DNA from: Nocardia sp. alder85J
Lineage (GTDB): Bacteria > Actinomycetota > Actinomycetes > Mycobacteriales > Mycobacteriaceae
NCBI RefSeq assembly: GCF_020176955.2
Contig: NZ_JAIUCZ020000015.1
Coordinates: forward strand, 124,001-188,000
DNA: 64,000 nt
Direction: 5' to 3'
Part shown: positions 43,042 through 51,099 of the stretch, one piece after another
How the letters are laid out: every line of letters begins with the position of its first letter
How positions within the stretch are numbered: the stretch's first letter is position 1
Notes under the pieces: generated by a model
The model's database searches: none
Seen by the model: only the letters and a program-made list of their open reading frames with translations
Told to the model about the DNA's origin: nothing
Position numbers and translations under genes: made by a program

Positions 43042-44237
43042 CGACTTCACCGGCACCGGTACATCTGCAGCAGATGCGGCGGGCCAATCTGCAATCTCTG
43101 CTGCTGTCCCTGATCGCCGCCCCCGGATCGCGCGCCGACCTCGCGCAGCGGACGGGGTTGACCAAGGCGACGGTGTCCAGCCTGGTCGAACCTCTGCTGC
43201 ACCAACGGATCCTCGTCGAGACCGAGGCACAGGTGGCGGGCCGGGGACGGCCCTCGCGGCCGCTGCGTTTCCATCCGGACGCGCCGGTAGCGGCCGGCGC
43301 GGAGATCAACGTCTCCCACCTCGCTGTGACGGTCCGGTCACTGGACGGCCGGGTACACGCCTATCAGCGTGTGCAGGCCGACAACCGCCGCCGCGGTGCC
43401 GACGACATCGTCGCCGCCACCGCCGACCTGGTCCGGGCCACGGTGCCCGTGGATGCTCGACTGCTCGGCGTCGGACTCGCCGTGCCGGGCATCGTGCACG
43501 ACGCGACGATCACGCGCGCCCCGAATGTGCCCGCTCTCGCCGGCGAACGCGCCGGCGATCACCTGGCGGCCCTGCTCGGGGTGACCGACGTGGCGGTGGA
43601 CAACGAGGCGAACCTGGCCGCGTTCGCGCACCTGTGGCCACAGCGGATGGCGGGCCCGGATTTCGCGTATGTGTCCGGCGATGTCGGTGTCGGTTCCGGC
43701 CTGGTCCTGCGCGGCGAATTGTTCCGTGGCGCAACCGGTTTCGCGGGTGAGCTCGGTCACGTCGTCATCGACCGTGACGGCCGCCCGTGCAACTGCGGCG
43801 GTCGCGGATGCCTGGAACAGTACGCCGGGCTCGACACCATCCTCGGCGCCGCCGGGCGTCGAACGGTCGGTTCGCTGGTGCGAGCGCTGGCTCACGGCGA
43901 CTCTCGCGCGCGCGGCGCCGTCGCGGACGCCGGCGCCGCGCTGGGAGTCGGCTTGTCGTCGCTGCTCAACATCGTCGATGTGTCCTCGGTGGTCCTCGGG
44001 GGCAGCTATGCGCTGCTCGCCGAGCATCTCGAACCACCGATCCGGGCCGAACTCGACACCCGCGTGCTGTCCGCACAGCACCGCGGGATCACCGTCGGCC
44101 CGTCGCCGGTAGGCCCGGATGCGGTCACCGGCGGCGCGGCCGGCCTGATCACCCACCTGGCCTGCATGGAACCCCAACGCCTCGAGCACTTCATCGACGA
44201 GCAGGCCGTCCCGGACGCGGCCCGCTCGGCCGGATAG
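43038..44237 (+). CDS. ROK family transcriptional repressor of the xylose operon
   Basis: 399 residues. N-terminal winged HTH (SRADLAQRTGLTKATVSSLVE, near residue 30) is followed by a ROK sugar-kinase-like domain: AVDNEANLAAFAHLW, SGDVGVGSGLVLRGE, the zinc motif GHVVIDRDGRPCNCGGRGC and a C-terminal VVLGGSYALLAEHL. HTH plus zinc motif marks it as a XylR/NagC-type repressor that releases DNA when xylose binds. ATG 43038 overlaps the xylB stop. It probably binds the AT-rich palindrome at 40435-40459 and thus controls its own operon. Confidence 0.9.
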   Translation: MTTSPAPVHLQQMRRANLQSLLLSLIAAPGSRADLAQRTGLTKATVSSLVEPLLHQRILVETEAQVAGRGRPSRPLRFHPDAPVAAGAEINVSHLAVTVRSLDGRVHAYQRVQADNRRRGADDIVAATADLVRATVPVDARLLGVGLAVPGIVHDATITRAPNVPALAGERAGDHLAALLGVTDVAVDNEANLAAFAHLWPQRMAGPDFAYVSGDVGVGSGLVLRGELFRGATGFAGELGHVVIDRDGRPCNCGGRGCLEQYAGLDTILGAAGRRTVGSLVRALAHGDSRARGAVADAGAALGVGLSSLLNIVDVSSVVLGGSYALLAEHLEPPIRAELDTRVLSAQHRGITVGPSPVGPDAVTGGAAGLITHLACMEPQRLEHFIDEQAVPDAARSAG

Positions 44238-44251
44238 CGCCGCCGTGATCA

Positions 44252-44480
44252 ACGATGCGGCGTCGAACTGTCGGCAGCTCCGAAGGTCACCGGCGCGGTG
44301 ACAGCATCGGGATCGCCCTGGAATGCGGCCGCCTCGACCACGACCGTCCCGGCGGCAGGCTCGAACGCGCTGCCGGTCCAGCGTCGCAGTGGTCGTCGCG
44401 TGCACTGAACGGCGACCGCGCCGGCCTGTCCCGGGGCCACTTCGGCGATGGCGCTGTCCCCACCACCGGTCGTAACGCGC
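44252..44480 (-). pseudogene. Unassigned protein tail fragment
   Basis: An open minus-strand frame with coding-like composition: AIAEVAPGQAGAVAVQCTRR, then RWTGSAFEPAAGTVVVEAAA and VTAPVTFGAADSS before a stop. It looks like a beta-sandwich C-terminus, perhaps of a glycoside hydrolase, but no family can be named. It directly abuts the methyltransferase fragment in another frame. Confidence 0.35.
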
Positions 44481-44720
44481 AGTCGTGGCGCTCCAGTCCG
44501 GTGATGCGGCGGCCTTTTTCGATCAGATAGCGGGCGATCGGTACTCCGGGCCCCCAACCGACGTCGAGGACCGTGGCGTCTTCCGTCGGCAACAGTGCGC
44601 GGAATCGACCGAGCCATCGCTGTTCGATGAGGTGATCGCCGCGATCAACCGCCCATGCCTCGGCGTGCCAGTGATACAGCTCGATGACGCGCTCGGCGGC
44701 GCATTTGTTTTGTCCCTCGG
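44480..44720 (-). pseudogene. SAM-dependent methyltransferase N-terminal fragment
   Basis: The minus strand encodes VIELYHWHAEAWAVDRGDH, LLPTEDATVLDVGWGPG and PIARYLIEKGRRITGLE, the N-terminal region and motif I (with Cys replaced by Trp in G-C-G-P-G) of a class I methyltransferase. The following motifs II-IV are absent and the frame switches, so the gene is truncated. Confidence 0.6.
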
Positions 44721-44782
44721 CGGATTCAGCCTGTCTTTCGGTCGCCGAGTCCGGCCGTGCCGGTCGCAGGTACGGCCGCCGA

Positions 44783-44985
44783 TCAGCGGGACAGGGCGAC
44801 CGTGACGGAGTCGGCGAGTGCCGACATTCCGGCGGCTGTCGGGTGATAGGGGATTCCCTTGCCCGCCGTCGGGTTCGGCAGTTCGAAACCGGTGAGCCAC
44901 GGCTGTGGGCCGCAGGGGGTGTGCGCGGGGTCGTCGGTGGCCGCGACAGCGAGTTCGGCGGCGGTCGCGTCGGCCGCCCGGGCGG
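44783..44985 (-). pseudogene. SGNH hydrolase C-terminal fragment
   Basis: The minus strand ends with DPAHTPCGPQPWLTGFELPN and GIPYHPTAAGMSALADSVTV before the stop at 44783. HPTAAGM is block V of SGNH/GDSL esterases. The upstream two thirds of the gene are missing where the IS701-like remnant begins, so the insertion probably truncated it. Confidence 0.55.
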
Positions 44986-44991
44986 TGGCGG

Positions 44992-45407
44992 GGCCTGCTA
45001 CGGCCCCGCCCGCGCCCGGCTGGTGGATCTGGCCTGGACCGCCGGGACACGCTGGCACATCGAGGAATGCTTCCAGCAGGCCAAGAACGAGGCCGGGCTC
45101 GACCACTACCAGGTACGTTCCTGGCGGGCCTGGTACGCCCACATCACCTTGTCCATGCTCGCCCTGGCCTGGCTCGCGGCATCGAAAGCCCTTGCCCCAA
45201 AAGGGGACTCGATACCGCCGGTGCGGACATGATCGCGCTCACGCTACCGGAGATCCGACGGCTACTGGTGGCATTCACACTCACCCGGACCCACCCCGCC
45301 GACCACACCTGGTCCTGGTCGAGCTGGCGACGACGCCGACAACACCAAGCCCGCTTATCGCACTACAAACGACGAGGCCACCCACTCACCTGAGTGGCGT
45401 TGCAGTA
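44992..45407 (+). mobile_element. IS701-like element, right-end remnant
   Basis: Encodes the C-terminal third of a DDE transposase: AGTRWHIEECFQQAKNEAG with the catalytic Glu, HYQVRSWRAWYAHITLSML, then after a -1 shift at the CCCAAAA heptamer (45196-45202) ALTLPEIRRLLVAFTLTR and SHYKRRGHPLT. The last 18-19 bases to 45407 (ending GGCGTTGCAGTA) match the intact element's right inverted repeat at 13 of 19 positions, and TTAA follows. The left part is lost. Confidence 0.7.
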
Positions 45408-45411
45408 TTAA
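45408..45411. repeat. TTAA target duplication, left copy
   Basis: TTAA directly before the left inverted repeat of the intact IS; the matching copy is at 46781-46784. IS701-family elements use YTAR targets. The same TTAA also borders the older IS remnant. Confidence 0.75.
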
Positions 45412-45430
45412 TACTCCAGCCGCACTTAGT
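45412..45430 (+). repeat. Left terminal inverted repeat
   Basis: 19 bp, TACTCCAGCCGCACTTAGT, exact complement of 46762-46780. The transposase start lies 27 bp inside. Confidence 0.9.
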
Positions 45431-45456
45431 AATATTGTGCGGTAAGCTCTTTCGTT

Positions 45457-46766
45457 GTGTCGTTCGATGAGGATCTGGCTGTGTGGGTGGCCGGGCTGGA
45501 TGATCTGTTTGCACGGGTGGCGGGTCGTTTCTATCGCGCGGAGCCGCGGTTGCGGGCGCGGGCGTATGTGCGGGGGTTACTGGCGCCGTTGGCGGGGAAG
45601 AACGGCTGGACGCTTGCTGAGGCGGCGGGTGATGTGACGCCGGATGGGATGCAGCGGTTGCTGAACAAGGCGGCGTGGGATGTCGACGGGGTGCGTGACG
45701 ACGTGCGTGCCTACGCTGTCGAGCACCTCGGTGATCGGGATGGTGTGCTGGTGGTCGACGAGACCGGGTTTCTGAAGAAGGGGGTGAAATCTGCTGGGGT
45801 GCAACGGCAGTACTCCGGGACGGCGGGCCGGATCGAGAATTGTCAGTTGGGTGTGTTCTGCGCGTACGCGAGTGTGAAGGGCCGGACGTTGATCGATCGG
45901 GAGCTGTATCTGCCGAAGTCCTGGACCGATGACCGCCGGCGCTGCGCGGAGGCGAATGTGCCCGATAACGTGGAGTTCGCCACCAAGGCAACCCTGGCGA
46001 AGCAGATGCTGGCCCGGGCGCTGGATGCGGGGGTCCCGGCGCGGTGGGTGACCGCGGACGAAGCCTATGGCGGTGACTACAAGTTCCGGACGTGGCTGGA
46101 AGGCCGCCGTATCGGGTATGTGGTGGCCGTGCCGCGCAGTCGGACCATCCCGATCACCGCGGGCAGTACCCGTGCGGATCACCTTGTCGCGCAAGCACCT
46201 CCGCAAGCGTGGAAGCGCTTGTCCTGCGGTGCCGGGGCGAAAGGACCGCGACTGTTCGACTGGGCGGTGGCGTCGCTGCCGGTCTACGAGTGGACCACGG
46301 CGCCGGGCTGGAGCCGCTGGCTGCTGGCCCGCCGTGCTCTGACCCCGAACAGCAAAGGCGAGCTGGAGATCGCCTACTACATGTGCTGCGCACCCACCGG
46401 TACCAGCGACGCCGAGCTGATCCGGGTCGCCGGCACCGGATGGGCCGTCGAGGACTGCTTCCAGACCGCGAAAACCGAGGTCGGCCTCGACCAGTACCAG
46501 GTCCGCCGCTACGACGCCTGGTACCGGCACATCACCCTCGCGATGCTCGCCCACACCTACCTCGCCGTCACCGCCGCCATCTCCCCAAAAGCGTTGGCAG
46601 CGGCCTCATCTCGCTCACCCTCGGAGAAATCCGGCGTCTCCTGGCACACGTGACCGCACCCACACCCGACCTCACCACCGGCTGGCGGTGGTCACTCTGG
46701 CGACGCCGCCACCAATACCCTGCAAGAAAAGCCCACTACCAGCGGAGACACTCCTTATATAACTAA
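45457..46766 (+). CDS. IS701-family transposase, probably made by -1 frameshifting
   Basis: DDE transposase. Frame 0 runs from GTG 45457 to 46653 (398 residues): AVWVAGLDDLFARVAGRFYR N-terminus, first Asp in VLVVDETGFLKKG, second Asp in RWVTADEAYGGD, Glu in GWAVEDCFQTAKTEVG. After HITLAMLAHTYLAVTAAISP the family's C-terminal tail (ISLTLGEIRRLLAHVT, WRWSLWRRRHQYPA) is in the -1 frame and stops at 46766 inside the right inverted repeat. A slip at C-CCA-AAA (46584-46590) gives a 436-residue full-length protein, as in the older copy. Frame 0 alone would yield a C-terminally altered protein that could be inhibitory. Confidence 0.82.
46584..46590 (+). other. Candidate programmed -1 frameshift heptamer
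   Basis: C-CCA-AAA in the zero frame of the transposase; tandem slippage gives CCC-AAA and restores the conserved C-terminus. The same heptamer, at the same place of the ORF, occurs in the diverged remnant copy at 45196-45202. Confidence 0.6.
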
Positions 46767-46780
46767 GTGCGGCTGGAGTA
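46762..46780 (-). repeat. Right terminal inverted repeat
   Basis: 19 bp, exact complement of the left repeat at 45412-45430; contains the transposase stop codon and is followed by TTAA (46781-46784). Confidence 0.9.
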
Positions 46781-46784
46781 TTAA

Positions 46785-47221
46785 CCGCATTGGGTCAAAC
46801 CAGCCCACGGTAGCGTCGCCACCGTGACCGTGCGCGAACGACGCTACCTGTGGTACGGCGAGTTCGGCTCCCAGCCGGTGCGGGTCCTGATCGTGCACGA
46901 ACCCCGCCGCCCCGCTCTGGCGCTATTGTCCACCGACACCACCACTGCAGTAGCCGAACTCATCGCCCGGTATTCCGCCCGCTGGCCGATCGAGGTCGCG
47001 TTCTTCGACGCCAAACACGTCACCTGCGCCGGCGAGGCCCGCAACCGCACCCGATTGGCGGTGGAGCGCACCGTCCCATTCGGGATGCTCACCCAGATCC
47101 CGGTAATCCTCTGGTACCACCTGGCCGGGCACTCACCTGCGGTCGTCGCCGAGCACCGCACCCGGGCCCGCTGGTACACCACCAAAACCCATCCCAGCTA
47201 CCCCGACATGCTCACCAAACT
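46785..47221 (+). pseudogene. C-terminal fragment of a second DDE transposase
   Basis: Codes for RRYLWYGEFGSQPVRVLIVH, ALLSTDTTTAVAELIARYSA, RWPIEVAFFDAKHV with the catalytic Glu, and TVPFGMLTQIPVILWYHLAG, the end of a transposase different from the IS701-like ones (IS4-like DDE group). Sequence with this frame begins right at the TTAA boundary of the intact IS. It stops being transposase after HPSYPDMLTKLR, where the frame continues into a dehydrogenase tail. Confidence 0.6.
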
Positions 47222-47339
47222 ACGCGAAATCGCTTCTGTCGTAGCCCTTCTCGCCTCCGGGGCGACCAGCTGCATTACCGGACAGGTGGTCGTGGTCGAC
47301 GGTGGCGCCGGCGTTGGCCGCGTACTCCATGATCTGTGA
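47222..47339 (+). pseudogene. Short-chain dehydrogenase C-terminal fragment
   Basis: EIASVVALLASGATSCITGQ followed by VVVVDGGAGVG is the conserved C-terminal end of classical SDR enzymes (FabG-like). It is fused in frame to the transposase fragment; the N-terminal 200 residues are absent. Confidence 0.65.
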
Positions 47340-47422
47340 TCGCTCAGCCCGCGTCGTAGGTGTTGTCGCTCGATGAGCGGGAACGCCACCGAGATTGCGT
47401 TCGGGAGCGGCGGACCGGATGC

Positions 47423-48415
47423 TCAGCGCAGTAGCGGCGCCAGCCTCGTGCATACGACCCGAACGTGTTCCGCGACCATCGCCTCGGGCATGCCGCCCAC
47501 CGACCCCCAGAGATAGACCGTGGAAACGGGGGCATTCTTCACGAGTTCTCGTATGCGCTCGGCAATCGTCTCCGGCGTGCCGAACCAGAAGTAGGACAAC
47601 GGGTTACCGGAATCGCGCGATACGAGTTTCTCTGGTTCGACCGGACGGGGTGCCGGTGCATCGGTGCCTTCGACCATGTGCCGACGGTAGGAGTCGACCT
47701 GGTAGCCGATGTACGGTGCCACCAACGGCCAGTCGCGCTCGGGATCTTCGGTGACCCAGGCCTGGACACCACCGCCCATTCGTGCCACGGCAGGATCGTG
47801 GCCGCCTGCTACCAGGCCGTCTCGGTAGGCGGGCCAACTGTCTGCGTTCGGGGTGAGCAGGGGCGCGCCGAGGAGGCCGGCGCGTCGAGCTCCTTGCGGG
47901 CCGTGATAGCCGAGCCACACTGGAATCGGTTGCTGCACAGGCTGAGGCGTCACGCCGCCCGCAGCCCACAACCGGCGTAGCTGCCGGACCATGTCGTCGG
48001 TCCTGCTGTAGCGCCGGCGATCCGAGGCACCGTAGAGCTCGTACTCCGGCTTGCGGTACCCGGTGCCGATGCCGAGATCCAGCCGCCCCGCGGAAATCAG
48101 GTCGACCAGGGCAGCCTGCTCGGCGACCTCCACGGGTGAATGCAGTGGTGCGATCAGGATTGCAGTGCCGAGACGTGCGCGCTCGGTGCGCGCGGCCGCC
48201 GCGGCGGCGAAGGTCAGGGGTTGGGTCAGGTAGCCGTCGTCGAAGAGATGATGCTCGGAAAACCACAGAGATCCCGCACCGAGACGATCCGCTTCGGCAC
48301 ACATGTCCAGAGTGAAGCCGTGCAGACGGGAAGCGGAGCCCTCCCGATGCGGCGGGTTGCGCAGGTCGAAGTAGAGACCGATCTCGAGCCCCGACGTCGG
48401 TGTCTTCGCGGTCAC
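47423..48415 (-). CDS. LLM-class flavin-dependent oxidoreductase
   Basis: 330 residues of the bacterial-luciferase-like superfamily: LEIGLYFDLRNPPHREGSA start, LWFSEHHLFDDGYLTQPL (flavin-phosphate side), LGTAILIAPLHSPVEVAEQA, VDLISAGRLDLGIGTGYRKPE, and a C-terminal YFWFGTPETIAERIREL. It would use FMNH2 or F420H2; the mycobacterial-type length favours either. GTG 48415 overlaps the stop of the upstream SnoaL-like gene (GTGA), so the two proteins are coupled and may act on the same substrate, perhaps a steroid or terpenoid. Confidence 0.85.
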   Translation of the reverse strand: MTAKTPTSGLEIGLYFDLRNPPHREGSASRLHGFTLDMCAEADRLGAGSLWFSEHHLFDDGYLTQPLTFAAAAAARTERARLGTAILIAPLHSPVEVAEQAALVDLISAGRLDLGIGTGYRKPEYELYGASDRRRYSRTDDMVRQLRRLWAAGGVTPQPVQQPIPVWLGYHGPQGARRAGLLGAPLLTPNADSWPAYRDGLVAGGHDPAVARMGGGVQAWVTEDPERDWPLVAPYIGYQVDSYRRHMVEGTDAPAPRPVEPEKLVSRDSGNPLSYFWFGTPETIAERIRELVKNAPVSTVYLWGSVGGMPEAMVAEHVRVVCTRLAPLLR

Positions 48416-48993
48416 CGGGCACCACCGGCAGTGGGCTTCGCGGTCGGAGCAAGGACATCCGGCGACCAGAACGCTGCCCAGGAAGCCTCTCGGGCCGGCA
48501 GCGCGGGTGCAGGCCCCACCTGCCAGCTGTCGAATTCGGCCTCCTGTGGTCGTTCGAGCAGATCGGCTGCGTACCAATGATTCTCGATCCGCCTGTCGAA
48601 CAACCACTCGCCGTCGACTCGGCGGTAGCGATCGTCGTATCGGATCGCCATTACGACCCAGCGATCGTTCACCTCGTGCTCGGCGCGGCAGTAGACCTGC
48701 CCGCTGGCGGTGTCCGGGCCGTCGTCGTCCAGATCCGGGCCCAGCTCGATTCGATGCCCGCAGATCAGATGGATCGAGCGGTAGAACCATCGCAACTGCG
48801 GTTCGATCTGATCGCGTAGCGCTTCGCGGCCGGATCCGTGTCGGCCGAGGCGGACATCGGGAACGAACAGCGACAGCCAGGTGTCGATGTCCCGCTGGTC
48901 GACGGCGAGGGCGTAGCGGATCGGCAGCTGACCGATCTCGAACCGGGCCTCCGCTCGCGCGAGTCGATTCGCCAGAGTCGTTGTGCTCGTCAT
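48412..48993 (-). CDS. SnoaL_4/NTF2-like protein
   Basis: 193 residues with an NTF2 fold: EIGQLPIRYALAVDQRDIDTW, LSLFVPDVRLGRHGSGREAL, IELGPDLDDDGPDTASGQVY, WVVMAIRYDDRYRRVDGEW, LFDRRIENHWYAADL. This group includes ring-hydroxylating dioxygenase small subunits, dehydratases and isomerases. ATG 48993 has GGGAGG 4 bases upstream and overlaps the stop of the SDR fragment (GAATGA), showing that an intact SDR once preceded it in the same operon. It is coupled downstream to the luciferase-like enzyme. Confidence 0.8.
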   Translation of the reverse strand: MTSTTTLANRLARAEARFEIGQLPIRYALAVDQRDIDTWLSLFVPDVRLGRHGSGREALRDQIEPQLRWFYRSIHLICGHRIELGPDLDDDGPDTASGQVYCRAEHEVNDRWVVMAIRYDDRYRRVDGEWLFDRRIENHWYAADLLERPQEAEFDSWQVGPAPALPAREASWAAFWSPDVLAPTAKPTAGGAR

Positions 48994-49091
48994 TCGCCTC
49001 CCGTCAGCATCAGTGTGTCACCGGTGAGATAGGTCAGATCGTCGCTCATCAAGGCGACCACGGCGCGCCCGATATCGGTCTCGGGGTCGCC
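48990..49091 (-). pseudogene. SDR C-terminal fragment
   Basis: The minus strand reads DIGRAVVALMSDDLTYLTGD then TLMLTGGE and stops, overlapping the next start by ATGA. That is the conserved SDR tail. Everything upstream is replaced by the plus-strand flavoprotein fragment, so 49092 marks a rearrangement point. Confidence 0.7.
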
Positions 49092-49516
49092 ACGTGACAG
49101 TCGGCACCATCACCGAGCTGGCCCGCAAGTGCGGGATCGACGCTTTCGAGCTTGACGCGACCATCGCCGACTACAACCGGCGCATCGTCGACGGTGTGGA
49201 CGACGCGGCCCTGAAGGCCGACGGCTACCGCAAGCCGATCACCAGCGGTCCCTTCCTGGCGGTAGATTTCGGGATCGAGAACCAGCGCATGCCGTTCGTA
49301 CTGGTCAGCCTCGGCGGCGTCGATGTCGACGAGCACTCGCGGCAGGTACTGCGCAACGACGGCTCGGCGATCGACGGCCTCTACGCCGTCGGCCGCACTG
49401 CGGTCGGTGTGTGCACCGGGCAGTACGTCAGCGGGCTGTCGCTGGCCGACTTTGTCTTCACCGGACGCCGGGCCGGCCGACACATCACGTCCGGCGATCC
49501 GGGAACGCGGCTGTGA
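49092..49516 (+). pseudogene. FAD-dependent oxidoreductase C-terminal fragment (fumarate reductase/ketosteroid dehydrogenase type)
   Basis: About 140 residues: TITELARKCGIDAFELDATI, GPFLAVDFGIENQRMPFVLV, LGGVDVDEHSRQVLRNDG, IDGLYAVGRTAVGVCTGQYVSG and GLSLADFVFTGRRAGRH. This is the C-terminal FAD-closing part of the FAD_binding_2 family (3-ketosteroid-delta1-dehydrogenase and fumarate reductase-like). The N-terminal dinucleotide motif and most of the protein are absent. A GTG at 49094 could start translation but the product would be inactive. The 270 bp after it contain no clear gene. Confidence 0.65.
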
Positions 49517-49785
49517 CACGGTGCGGCGCCGGGAGTGGCGGGCGATCCACCACGATCGAGGCCGAACCCAGGCAGTCGGCGATTCGGGGCCGTACTCGAC
49601 AGCAGCGCCGAGGGAATCGTCGCCGAAGGTCGCGGAATGCCGGCGTGCGACACCTGTCACGCCTCGGTCGCACCCGCCTGGCTGGAATCGACGGCTTGGA
49701 ATTCGAACTGCGCGCATCGCACTACTGATCGGCTGAGATCCACAGCAGCGCTGAATAATTCACCTTTTCTCACCCTGGAGTCGTC

Positions 49786-50379
49786 ATGTCCGTACCCACG
49801 GCGGAAGCCCTACCGCTCGACGGTGATCATCTCGGTCGTGCCCGCACCGACCTCGCCGCGGGCCGGATGATCCTGCCGATCGATTCCCGTTCTGACACCG
49901 GACATCTGGTGCTGTGCGCCGAGTACGCCACAACCGCCGTGCTGGCCTTCCTGATCAGGCCCGGCTCCGGATTGATCGAGGTGGCGCTCGGCGACGCCGA
50001 CCGCACCGGGCTCTGCCTGCCCGCGATGTGGAATCTCCCCGGCGCCAACAGTTTCGCGGGGGACTACACGGTCACCGTCGATGTCGTCGAGGGCGTGGGC
50101 ACGGGGATCTCCGCGGCGGATCGGGCGCGTACCGTCCGTGCCCTCGCCGACCCGCGCAGTGAGCCCGCGGATTTCACGCGGCCGCGCCATGTGTCACCGG
50201 TGCGCGCGCACGGCGCCGGCACCGTGTGCACGCTCCTGCGCCTGGCGGAGGTCCGTCCGATCGGTGTGGTGACCGCGCTGGTCTCGCTGGCGGACTCCTC
50301 CACTATGGCGGGGGCGGCCGAGTGCCGTGAGTTCGCAGTCGACCACGGTCTCGCCGTGGTCGACCGCGGTCCCGACTGA
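49786..50379 (+). CDS. RibB-like (DHBP synthase fold) protein lacking catalytic motifs
   Basis: 197 residues. The body matches 3,4-dihydroxy-2-butanone-4-phosphate synthase: NSFAGDYTVTVDVVEGVGTG, SAADRARTVRALADPRSEPA, DFTRPRHVSPVRAHGAG, and MAGAAECREFAVDHGLAVVD. The metal-binding D-R-E-N-E-G-D segment is replaced by DSRSDTGHL, and the R-x-G-H-T-E-A motif by GTVCTLLRLAE. It therefore cannot be a normal RibB; it may be a regulatory or neofunctionalised paralogue, perhaps linked to flavin supply for the flavoproteins nearby. ATG 49786 has TGGAG about 6 bases upstream. Confidence 0.75.
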   Translation: MSVPTAEALPLDGDHLGRARTDLAAGRMILPIDSRSDTGHLVLCAEYATTAVLAFLIRPGSGLIEVALGDADRTGLCLPAMWNLPGANSFAGDYTVTVDVVEGVGTGISAADRARTVRALADPRSEPADFTRPRHVSPVRAHGAGTVCTLLRLAEVRPIGVVTALVSLADSSTMAGAAECREFAVDHGLAVVDRGPD

Positions 50380-50489
50380 TCGTGTTGGCACGTCCGGATC
50401 GAGGTCCTCGTCGATCGTCAGCCGACGCCGAGATCTCGCCCCGGCCGCTTATCAGCGCTCGGGATATGCGACGCCGGAGAACAGCCGTT

Positions 50490-51074
50490 TCAGTGTCTCT
50501 TGATCGCCGTGAACCTGAATTGCCCACCGCGGTCGCGGTATCCGTTGCTCAGATCCACGGTGACACCCGTGAATCCCGCTAGTTCCAGGCGGTCGGCCAG
50601 GGTTGCCGGATCGACCGGGACGAAGGTATCGCCGGCATGCGCCTCCCGGATGCGTTCGGAGTCGACGGCGTCCACCCCGACGAACACCCCATCGGGCCGC
50701 AGCACCCGATGGACCTCGGCGAACAACCGATCCTGGTCCTGGCCGGACGGCATGTGGTGCAACATCGAGAAACAGGTGGCGACCGAGAATCGGTTCGGCG
50801 GCAACGGCATTGCCGTACCGTCGCCGTGCACCACGTCGACGTTGGCGGCCGCCGACCGTTCCTTCAGCGCGGCGGCGAGTCCGGCATCGACCTCCACCGC
50901 GGTGACCGCCGTCGCGAGTTCCCGGAGCAGATCGGTCGTCAGTCCGGGGCCGGGCCCGATTTCCAGGACATCGCCGTCAAGTCCGGGAACGGTCTTCAGC
51001 CACGGCAGCAGGTCGGTGCGAAGTTCGGCGGCCCACATCGGGCTTGCGAGATACAGAAGGTGGCGTTCGTTCAT
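50490..51074 (-). CDS. SAM-dependent methyltransferase
   Basis: 194 residues. Motif I DVLEIGPGPGLTTDLLREL (near residue 33), motif II VTAVEVDAGLAAAL, motif III DVVHGDGTAMPLPPNRFS, motif IV ATCFSMLHHMPSG and motif VI HRVLRPDGVFVGVDAVDS are all present, as in small-molecule methyltransferases of the Methyltransf_11 type. The ATG at 51074 has only a weak AGAG upstream. It is divergent from an AraC gene with a 25-bp gap, so the two promoters overlap the coding ends and expression should be tightly linked. Confidence 0.8.
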   Translation of the reverse strand: MNERHLLYLASPMWAAELRTDLLPWLKTVPGLDGDVLEIGPGPGLTTDLLRELATAVTAVEVDAGLAAALKERSAAANVDVVHGDGTAMPLPPNRFSVATCFSMLHHMPSGQDQDRLFAEVHRVLRPDGVFVGVDAVDSERIREAHAGDTFVPVDPATLADRLELAGFTGVTVDLSNGYRDRGGQFRFTAIKRH

Positions 51075-51099
51075 CTCTCTATTGGTATCGTCGACGAGT

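Larger units (their letters stand above)
45412..46780 (+). mobile_element. Intact IS701-family insertion sequence (1369 bp)
   Basis: Bounded by perfect 19-bp terminal inverted repeats (TACTCCAGCCGCACTTAGT at 45412-45430 and its complement at 46762-46780) and a TTAA duplication on both sides. It holds one transposase gene in two frames. Length, inverted repeats, YTAR target and transposase all fit the IS701 family. Perfect ends and full coding capacity suggest recent movement. Confidence 0.9.

Noticed and set aside
41478..44237. 919-codon frame apparently fusing xylulokinase and the ROK repressor
   Set aside because: Created by the xylB frameshift. xylB's second half lies in another frame up to 43041 and the repressor has its own ATG at 43038, so there is no real fusion.
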